A stretch of 64,000 nucleotides of DNA from the NCBI RefSeq assembly GCF_964204645.1, contig NC_134026.1, forward strand, positions 13,544,450 to 13,608,449, written 5' to 3'. The number at the start of each line of letters is the position of its first letter. The first letter of the stretch is position 1. A model generated the notes under the pieces. The model was given only the letters and a program-made list of their open reading frames with translations. It was not told the DNA's origin and made no database searches. Shown piece after piece: positions 56,488-64,000 of this stretch. A program made the translations under genes and the position numbers. This DNA is from Tubulanus polymorphus (lineage: Eukaryota; Nemertea; Palaeonemertea; Tubulaniformes; Tubulanidae).

Positions 56488-56984
56488 ATGAACACGGGAG
56501 CCCGCTTAGAGTGTATTGAATGTATAGTTCAGGCCGCATTAAAACTGAGAAGAGACTTGAAAAGCATTGAATGTCACCATGACTCAGTTAAAATCAACCA
56601 GGAAGTGGTAGCTGATTTGCAACCAAATTCTTTTAAACTATTTTTATCAGGACTCGTTGAAGGCCAGCCACATATATGTGAGCAGAAGAGTCAAAAAAGT
56701 GTTAAAAATATCGGACAAGATATACGATGTCAAAGGGTAAAACCGTAACGCCAAAACATTTAGGCCTTGGCTAAGCTTTACATCACGCAACGAGATCGGA
56801 GATGCTTGTCAACATGTTTCATGCGGCTGGACATGTGGTAGGCCTGGAAAGCTTGTCATTGCTTCATGTGATAATATAGACCTTCAGGAATCAACCCTCG
56901 ATGGAAAAGGGACTTTGCATGCTACTCAAATGCTTTTGTGGCAAAGAGGGCCGGATTCTACATATTGTTATGATGTTCCATGTT
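56488..56984 (+). pseudogene. Remnant of an expanded uncharacterised protein family
   Basis: The first frame (56488-56748) ends with KNIGQDIRCQRVK. A frame change then gives TPKHLGLG, a stop, and ALHHATRSEMLV..AGHVVG. Further on another frame reads CDNIDLQESTLDGKGTLHAT. I recall the blocks QDI..VKTPKH..LG..LHH.T.S and DN.D....TLDGK.T.HAT from large families of hypothetical proteins in cnidarians and molluscs, probably mobile-element derived. The family has no name I can give. At least two frameshifts and one stop make this copy dead. Confidence 0.55.
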
Positions 56985-57267
56985 GAAAATTAGTGCGTCC
57001 GGCAAGCGCCAACATAGCGTCAGATGACTACAACAAACTGTACCACACAGAGCCACCAGGTAATTTTAAGTTGATTATTAAAACATTAAATCATGATATA
57101 TCAAATTTACAATAACTCAACAACAACTGTAGAAGATGTCATGAGCTACAACTTTGCAGTTAATTGCGGTTACAAAATGTCTTATGTAATCTGGTGGCTA
57201 GAACAGAAATCTGTCTGATATGTTTTAGATCTTTTTTAAAGTATATATCACAATATTCAGTGACCAA

Positions 57268-57365
57268 GAGCCCCAAGGGGCACAATGGCCAGCCTGTCAG
57301 ATTTGCTTTTTATAAATGATGTAATCCGTGGGTTATATTTATCAATATACACTCCCTGCTCAATA
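57268..57365 (+). repeat. Dispersed repeat, GAGCCCCAAGGGGC-type start
   Basis: Second copy of the sequence at 10919-11020, with an intact GCCCCAAGGGGC hairpin. Confidence 0.6.
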
Positions 57366-57418
57366 TCATTTACATAGTAAAATCGTGTGTTAACACAGAC
57401 AGCAGGAACGAACGTAAT

Positions 57419-58233
57419 ATAGAAATACTAAGTTATTGTATTGTTCAACGCCCCTGGTGGCCATATACAAAAACCAATGAGCTTGAAACTCACCAAGATC
57501 ATAGACCATGTCATGAGCTACAACTTTCCAATTGATTGTGGTAGCAAAATATGCATAGGTACGAATGTAATATAGAAATACTAAGTTATTGTATTGTTCA
57601 ACGCCCCCTGGTGGCCATAAACAAAAACCAATGAGCTTGAAACTCACCTCGATCATAGAACATGTCATGAGCTACAACTTTCCAATTGATTATAGTAGCA
57701 AAATATGCTTAAGTATCAATTATGATGTGGAAAAACTTTTTTCCACCTACGAATGAGTACTAATGACTCCAAGATGGCCGCCAAGTGCGTCATAATTGCC
57801 TGGTCAAAAATACCCTCTCGGATATAAAAGATCCCTTTCCAAAGAAAACCCATTACAAATTGCAATGAAACATGGCACACCATTAGAAAGCTACAGTACT
57901 CAGAATTCAGGCCAAAATTGACATTTTTGGGAACAAAAAACGTCACAGTACGGCCATCTTGAGTCCGATCGACCCAATTTTTCTCATGCTGATGGGCCCT
58001 CGGGGGAAACAAATATATACGAATGATCAAGGTTATTGATCAAAGTGTCTTCAAAATTTCCCTCGAAAACTTCAAAAATGTGAAAAAGTGCTGATTTTGG
58101 CTAACAACAATGGCTGCCAGTCGGCCATCTTGAATCTGACAGGGCCAGTTTTTGGCCTGAAGATGTGTCTAGGATAGATACACGTATAAACCAAATATCA
58201 AGACATTACCTTGAAGCCTCTTCAAAAATTTGG
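57419..58233 (+). mobile_element. HINE family 1 (copy C), both ends missing
   Basis: Two core units (starts 57446 and 57599) and the long non-repeated 3' part up to TTACCTTGAAGCCTCTTC. The GACGGACG stretch and final hairpin are absent. Confidence 0.7.
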
Positions 58234-58344
58234 AACTCTCACGAACTATCGAGATGGTTATCTCTCGACCTCAATAGCTTAAAGACCCATCTCAAAGCAG
58301 CATACCATTAACTCCCGGAAAGCGAATTGTATTCAAAATTTTTT

Positions 58345-59634
58345 TGGCAGAATAAAATTTGATTGAATTTGCAATTCGGGCACATGGCTAATTAGCATAT
58401 CAAGGTCATACACCCGATTTGGTAAAACCATTTTTTTCGCGAACCTTGCGCAATTGTCAAGGATGAATTTTCTGTAGAGCAAATAAAAATTCCTCCCAAA
58501 CACCAAATCAACTAAAGATTTCATAGAAATCGATCTTGAAATACAATTTTAAATCGTAAAATAAAACCCGGAAGTAAAACAGTAGACGATACCTCGGGTT
58601 CACGTGAACCCTGATATCTGTAAACGAAATGTTGGTTGTGACAAAATTGTTCAGACGGTTTTAGGTGGTAATAAGTACGGAAACGTAACGACCATGGTCG
58701 ACTTATTCGATGAAATCAGGCCTATGTGATATCCAAATTTTGACTTTTTTATTCTCCAGACCTCCCTGATATAGAAATAAAAAATGTTGGTGGTACGAAA
58801 GTGCAATCACAGCGTCGACGGGGACAGAGCCGTGTCAGAGATCGGCGGAATGAAAATTGAGGTGGACGAACACGAAGAAGTAGGCTATTGCGCTACTTGA
58901 ATCACGAAAAATCCTGGCGCGGCCCCGACGCTTTTCGTTGATTAAGTAATACAAATATCATGCAATGGGTTTTCACAATCTACCGCTGGTATTTACCGGA
59001 TTTCAATATCACTCCAAAATTCAAAGAAACCTCGAAATATCGAACCGGACTTCCGGTAGATATCCGCGGCTGCCCAACCGGGAAACTTATTTGTTTCAAT
59101 AGATATTGATAGGATCCATCATCTTTACCCGTCAAGGGATTCGAACCCACTAAGCTAAAGACATGCCAGAATCGGGTCGGGCCAATCACAGCGCTTGTAA
59201 CAAACAACATTAGGCTTCTGTGGAATTTCCCAGTAAATGGGCCAATCAGCGAACACGTAGCGAACGCGGAAGTATTGTCGCGTGTTGATACATGACGTCA
59301 TGCGCAAAAGCGCCAGTAATGAAATAGCGATAATTCACGTGAACAGCTGCTGATATTTTCAGATAAACCAATCACAGGGAAGACAACTTCCTGATTGGCT
59401 GATAAAAATTGAAATTTTCCCGATTTAACTTTCGTGAAAAATGCAGAAAACATTTTTATGAGACCCTATTTCAAAATTCTGCTCGCTACGATTTCGAGAA
59501 TGGATTACGCTTAAATACGTGATTTGTTCAAATATGCCCTCACTTGGCAAGCAAAAGAGCCTTTTGTGTGGAAACCATGTCATTTAAATTTGCTCCATTT
59601 GTATAGTAATAGGCTCAGCCTACGGCTGGCCTAA
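58345..59634 (+). mobile_element. HINE-like repeat family 3 (copy 2), split
   Basis: Similar to 12987-13546. Ends AGGCTCAGCCTACGGCTGGC then CTAA. The family sequence is interrupted at 58610-59333. Confidence 0.6.
58610..59333. mobile_element. 724-bp insertion flanked by an 11-bp repeat
   Basis: TTCACGTGAAC stands at 58599-58609 and 59334-59344, and the other copy of the host repeat (near 13240) lacks the insertion. No inverted termini. On the minus strand TAGCTTAGTGG (A-box-like) runs directly into GGTTCGAATCC (B-box-like) at 59157-59138. A 40-codon plus frame near 58782-58901 has no match I recognise. Could be a SINE-like or processed insertion. Confidence 0.4.
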
Positions 59635-59689
59635 AAACAGCAAACCATTAGAAAGCTACAGGTCTCTGCATTTTGGACACAAAAATGGT

Positions 59690-59840
59690 CCCATGATTCC
59701 CTTCTTTCTGTATATATACCCCTGTTTTTAGTCTATATCTCACACCTGACGATGATCTCTAGGGTGAGATCGAAACGTCATGTCTTATATATATTTTAGA
59801 TTGAATAAATAAATTCTTGCTTTTAATTCTTTAATCTGTA
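59690..59840 (+). mobile_element. Penelope-type pseudo-LTR remnant
   Basis: The order TGTATATATACCCCTG..CACACCTGACGATG..GAAACG..AATAAATAAATTC parallels the PLE tail at 3568-3660 (TATATAAACCTG, CACCTGATGA, GAAAACG, AATAAACTG) although the sequences differ. No coding part. Confidence 0.5.
59746..59784 (+). ncRNA. Hammerhead-ribozyme-like motif with perfect stem II
   Basis: CTGACGA (59746-59752), stem II GATCTC/GAGATC with loop TAGGGT (59754-59771), GAAAC (59772-59776), loop GTCAT, then GTC (59782-59784) as the expected cleavage triplet. All invariant core bases are present. One extra base sits between the core and stem II. Stem I must form with an internal loop (TATAT with ATATA). Confidence 0.6.
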
Positions 59841-60253
59841 GTCAACTGGCTGAGTGATATGTCCTAGATGTTGTGCAATATAAAAACATGAATTAATTCT
59901 GAGCGGCTTAAGATATTCTATCCTTTTTTTCCCATCCAGAAATGAATATTTTTGATAACTTGATAATCTAGATTTAGAAACCTGGTGATTAGGTGATCGT
60001 AGCTTTTTTCTCTGCCCAAGAACGGGTAGAGAGACCCCAAAACATAAGAATCGCTACCAGTATCACTTTTCTGTGACAACTCAAGATCGGGATGTAACCA
60101 AAATCATTTCATAGGTATTTTAATGCATTTGTCGCCTTGGTTAACATGGAGACAGTCAACAATGTTGGAGTACAACCTTTATCAGTATGTGCTTCCATGG
60201 TAACAGGGCTTTTTTGTTGATGTCCCACTGCAACAGGAAAGTCGGTTATCCAT
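59841..60253. other. Non-coding stretch
   Basis: No gene or repeat recognised. Confidence 0.4.
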
Positions 60254-60420
60254 TTATCCATTGCCAAGCTCTACCAAAAAATGCCCAAAGATTGATTTCT
60301 CGACGTCATACAGTCAGTTGGATGGTTGACTATCGTATTTCAAAATGGCTAATAAATATAAGCTGAAAGATGTAAATTGGACTGCCTAAAATTAACCCCC
60401 ATCAATCAGAAGCAAAATTA
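60254..60420 (-). repeat. Dispersed repeat holding the empty site of the foldback element
   Basis: Reverse-complement match to 53195-53241 plus 56216-56312 joined, i.e. the same repeat without the 2.97-kb foldback insertion. Confidence 0.8.
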
Positions 60421-60487
60421 CATTAGTAAGGCCCACCCCCCGATATTTTCCAAAAATTTGCCCTTAAGTGCCCGCAATTGTAACATT

Positions 60488-61622
60488 CAGGGCCCTGTTG
60501 CACAGTCGTGACTAAAAATTAAGACCAACTTAAGTCAATAGTTGGTCTTAGCCATTTATTTTGGTCTTAACTAAGTTGGTCTATTCGGTCTGTTGCAGAG
60601 ACAGGTCACTAGTCTCAGTTAAGACCAACTTAAGACTGACTTAAGATTAACTAGAAAAAATTCAAAATGGCTGACCATTCAGATCAAACAAATGTGTCCA
60701 GTGGTAAAATTCTACGAAAAAGGTCTATTAACTTTACCAGTGATGATATATATGAAACATCGATGTTGGTAGGGCTTGTAAAGGAGAAACACTACATTCT
60801 GACGGCATCATTCTTCCAAAATAAGTTTTTCGACGAAAATGAAGATTTGGGATGAAATTACTCAAAAAGCTAAGTTTATGAGTTGCCTTGAGATCAGTGG
60901 ATGATATTAAGAAGAAATGGAATAATATTCAAGCTGAATCTAAAAAGAAATTCACCCAGGCAAAGGTCTCAATGAGTAAAACAGGTGGAGGGCCCCATCG
61001 CCTGAATTAAGCAGAATCACGAATGACGTGATTGATATGATGTCTGAAAGACCAACTAGAACCGGCATTCAAGGTGGCCTGAGACTTCAATCGTTGTCGA
61101 AACACAACTAGATGATGAAAGTAAGTGATATATGGAGATTCTATTTGATTCTTTCACTAATACTCTTAGTGTTTATTGAGATTAAGTCATAAAAATTCAA
61201 ATCCCATATATATACTTCTTTTATTCTAAATCAAAAACATAACTATATTTAGATATCCAATGGATGCAAATGCGGGTTCTGATAGAAGATAATCAGTTTC
61301 CTATACAAGGCGTTGATTGTGGAAAAGAAGCAACAACTACCGATGTCATAGGTAATGCATTTAGAACAGCATTTAAAAATAATTTCATTCCAAAAAGTTT
61401 TATTCCTAGAAATGATGCCGGTACAAGAAAGTATGTTAAAACAATTGATGTTTTGAATTTCTTTTAAGAGCAACCACCAGCTGCGAAGTGGAAACGAGCG
61501 GCGACCCATAGTGATTTGATCTCCAAGCAAATTGAATATCTAGAGGAGAAAATGATGCGAACAGACTTAGAAATCGAGAAGCTGAAATTAGAAATTAGTT
61601 TATTTAAGAAAAAAGAGGAATA
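60488..61622 (+). pseudogene. Harbinger-associated Myb/SANT-like protein, broken
   Basis: CAGGGCCCTGTTGCAC at 60488 resembles a PIF/Harbinger terminus, followed by TTAAGACCAACTTAAG-like repeats. The coding part starts with ATG 60667. SMLVGLVKEKHYIL, then (frame changed) KIWDEITQKAK, DDIKKKWNNIQAESKKKF and SKTGGG, then PELSRITNDVIDMM: the usual Myb-like order. An intron 61121-61252 has GTAAGT and TATTTAG. Exon 2 has a stop at 61465-61467 and ends in a coiled coil (QIEYLEEKMMRTDLEIEKLK). Several frameshifts. The partner DDE transposase and right terminus are not seen. Confidence 0.65.
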
Positions 61623-62008
61623 ATTTTACAATTATGACCATTCATTGTGTACCATAATGTGTTTTCGCTGTAAGTTGTATTGTACTTGTTACAGATTTAT
61701 CGCATTATTATGCTGTCTCACGGTCGTTTATTTTATATTGATTCTTCAATCTGTTCACCGTATTTATTCCCAGTAAGTTTATGGTTGCATGAACTCCAAG
61801 TATGTGTATTGTAATATAGTTCACCTAGGTCCAAGTTATTGTGCAAAATCAGTGTCTGGCACTATTTTTCTATAGCAAACTATATTCTTGTCAACTTACC
61901 TTACTATATAAACCCATGTAATTTTGTAAATGTTGTTCAGTTAAAATATAGACTTCGGCTTGACATCAACTCTTCGCTCCCACTTCTTTGCCGTTAGTTG
62001 GTTTTGCC
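61623..62008 (+). repeat. BEL-3 5' LTR (left border unknown)
   Basis: Contains a TATA box (CTATATAAACCC, about 61903-61914) and runs to GCCAACA before TTTTTTGGTCCCGCGAGCCGGAT, the primer-binding region typical of BEL elements. The start may be the TGTTACAG near 61688, but the other LTR lies outside the window. Confidence 0.5.
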
Positions 62009-62033
62009 AACATTTTTTGGTCCCGCGAGCCGG

Positions 62034-63205
62034 ATGGAGGCAGAGTTAGCTGGTAAGCTGAAGAATCTGCGGCGAGCCCGTGGGGTTAAGAAGGGTATCT
62101 TCACGCATCAATGCCTGAAGGCTGAAGTCCTGATAGCCATCACTGTAACCCGAGAAGAGCTGAAAGCTGTCCTGTTGCAGATAGGCCAATATGTTGACGC
62201 AATCGACGAGATTAATGAAGAGTTGGCAGCCTTGCTGGTAGATGATGCAGATGTTCAAGATGCCGACGATTATATGGCCGAGGTATACAGGCAACACCGA
62301 GTAGCTATCGAGAAGATCACGACGGCCGTCCTCGAGGCCCGAACACCAACACCAACCGACGTTGAGACCGTAGATGAATTGCCTCCAGAAGACCTGTCAC
62401 CAGACGCCGCCACCAAGAGTGACACATATGCCATACTTACCGATGCCACGTCCGATTCCTGCACCATCACTATTGCCACTGATGTCCACGCATACTGATT
62501 CTTACCAACCTAGATGGCCGCCAGCACCGACAACACTGCCTAGACGTACGCCCTCGCCACGTCCAGAGCCGTTACCACCGACGCCGTTCCAGCCAGCAGC
62601 ACCAAGACCACGCAGTTCTACATTTGCGAAATCCGTACCCAAGCTGAAACTGCCCGTTTTTCGAGGTGACTCTGCAGACTGGCCAAGATGGTTTGGTTTG
62701 TTCCGTTCTATTATCCATAGCCAAGACTCGCTAGCAGACGATGAGAAGATGGCGCACCTACAGAACTCCGTAGAAGGTCCACCGCAAAAGCTGATTGCTG
62801 GTATGCTGTATGATGGATGCCTGTACCACCATGCCCTTGAAGCCTTGATGAACCGTTACGGGAAAGAGGATGATGTCGTCCATGCCTGTTTCAGAGTCCT
62901 GTTTGATCATCCCCAGCTGAAAGCACATGACGCCACAGCCCTCGAAAGTTACCAAGGAGCAGTCCATTCAGCCGTAACCACGTTACAGACCCTTGGGTTT
63001 CATGGTGACCTCGCCGCGCTGTCCAAAAATTAACCACTAGATCTGAAACGAGACTGGGGGAAGCAAGTCCTGGAATTGGAAAACCGAGCTCAACGTTCGA
63101 CTCTACTCGACTTCAGTGAATGGTTAGCTCTGCAGCTCCGAATTCTACAAAGCTATGCAGATGTAGCGAAGCCAGATGACCGTTCATCCTGAGGCCCGAG
63201 GTCCA
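62034..63205 (+). pseudogene. BEL-3 gag, one frameshift and two stops
   Basis: Starts at ATG 62034 (MEAELAGKLKNLRRARG), an acidic coiled-coil-like N-terminus. The frame changes near 62490 into a proline-rich linker and then the capsid-like region KLKLPVFRGDSADWPRWFGL, HLQNSVEGPPQKLI, ALEALMNRYG. Stops at 63031-63033 and 63190-63192 lie in otherwise continuous frame. Confidence 0.85.
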
Positions 63206-64000
63206 CACCGTTCAAGTGTGTGAACAACACTGAAGTTGATGTTTCCTCACTTGCCACTGGTTCCAGCAGTTCACAGTCCAGCCAGCCTAAGCCCGAAGTC
63301 TGCCCAAGCTGCAAAGGTGACCACTTCCTGATGAATTGTCCAGTCTTCACGTCCTTGTTGCCAGATGCCAGAGCGAAGTTTGCTGCAAGCAATGGCCGGT
63401 GTTTCTCCTGCCTCCGCTGGGGTCACCCTTCACGCCAGTGCCGGTCAAAGAAAGTATGTACAAGTGCAGGTTGCTCAGAGAGACATCACTCACTGCTACA
63501 TGGAAGCAGCCGCATATATCCACGTCGTCCAAGCTCGGAAGGGAGCTCACAGCCGTCAACGGGGACGGTGCCTCAGCCTGCTGCAGACAAGAAATCGCAA
63601 GAAGATCCACCTAAGAACCTAGTTTACACCTTAGCCAGGAACCCTGCTGTAAGTGACGAAGTCCTTCTGCAAGTCGTTCCTCTCCGTCTTCATGGTGACG
63701 ATGGTAAATTTGTCGACACATTTGCTGTCTTGGATCCTTGTTCGCAGACGTCTTTATGCAGTCAAGAAATCGTTGATCAACTTGGTATAGATGGTGAAGA
63801 CAAGATGCTGCGACTGAATACAGTTGAAGGTCAAGGATGCCAGAGAGCAATGAAGTTGGTGAAGCTAGATGTCGCCCCGCTCGCAAGTGGTAGCACACAG
63901 AAGCTGATAAATGTAGATGAAGTATGGTCCGTTCCTGCCCTGTAGATTCCTGTTGCTCACACTCGACTGAAACCGAAGCAAAGCTGGTCGCACCTTGATG
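63206..64000 (+). pseudogene. BEL-3 zinc knuckle and protease, runs off window
   Basis: Knuckles CPSCKGDHFLMNC and CFSCLRWGHPSRQC, then C..AGC..HHSLLH. The retropepsin box reads FAVLDPCSQTSLC, where the usual D-S-G-S has become D-P-C-S, which should abolish activity. A TAG at 63943-63945 interrupts the same frame, which continues to the window end (IPVAHTRLKPKQSWSHL). Confidence 0.85.

Larger units (their letters stand above)
62009..64000 (+). mobile_element. BEL/Pao retrotransposon, second lineage, 5' part (BEL-3)
   Basis: Leader, gag, zinc knuckle and protease are present in order; the element continues past the window end. Its gag and knuckle sequences differ clearly from BEL-1 and BEL-2. 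Confidence 0.85.

Overview
The window looks like intronic and flanking DNA of a lophotrochozoan-like marine invertebrate, probably a mollusc. It is AT-rich and split by introns. It carries Penelope-like, DIRS, BEL/Pao, hAT, pogo-like and Harbinger elements, plus many short rolling-circle-type repeats of the HINE/pearl kind known from bivalves. The species assignment is inference; there is no rRNA or mitochondrial marker here.

Host genes. The clearest host signal is three minus-strand exons (47941-48025, 32790-32960, 14443-14516) of an inositol-polyphosphate 5-phosphatase A (INPP5A) orthologue. Their phases join correctly (0/0 and 0/0), both junctions are canonical, and the first exon holds the conserved GDFNFR motif. 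The introns between them are 15 and 18 kb and are filled with transposons. The 5' exons and the exons after the FPP(S) junction, including the PAWCDR motif, were not found here. Other exon-like stretches of unknown identity lie at 9902-10228 and 12356-12434 (minus) and 11138-11232 (plus).

Layout. 1-3737: two head-to-tail Penelope-like elements (PLEs) with hammerhead-like motifs. 4013-9026: a BEL/Pao element with mismatched ends, interrupted by a HINE. 9-18 kb: host exons, HINE fragments and a tandem duplication. 18.9-30.0 kb: a HINE-type satellite array split by a 9.6-kb DIRS element, itself split by a 3.3-kb inverted-repeat insertion, and also hit by a 693-bp TA-flanked MITE. 30.6-33.5 kb: nested HINEs, a host exon and a minisatellite. 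33.5-44.4 kb: a decayed minus-strand PLE abutting a decayed minus-strand BEL/Pao element, which holds a hAT and a pogo-like MITE. 44.5-53 kb: more HINEs, a host exon, a SINE and a LINE tail. 53.2-56.2 kb: a foldback element with 375-bp arms. 56.5-61.6 kb: remnants of an unnamed expanded family, HINEs, a PLE/ribozyme relic and a Harbinger Myb-like pseudogene. 61.6-64.0 kb: the 5' part of a second BEL/Pao lineage, running off the window.

No mobile-element protein here is intact. The PLE at 1034-3496 comes closest, with a single internal stop. Target-site duplications and filled/empty site pairs inside the window allow the order of several insertions to be read directly.
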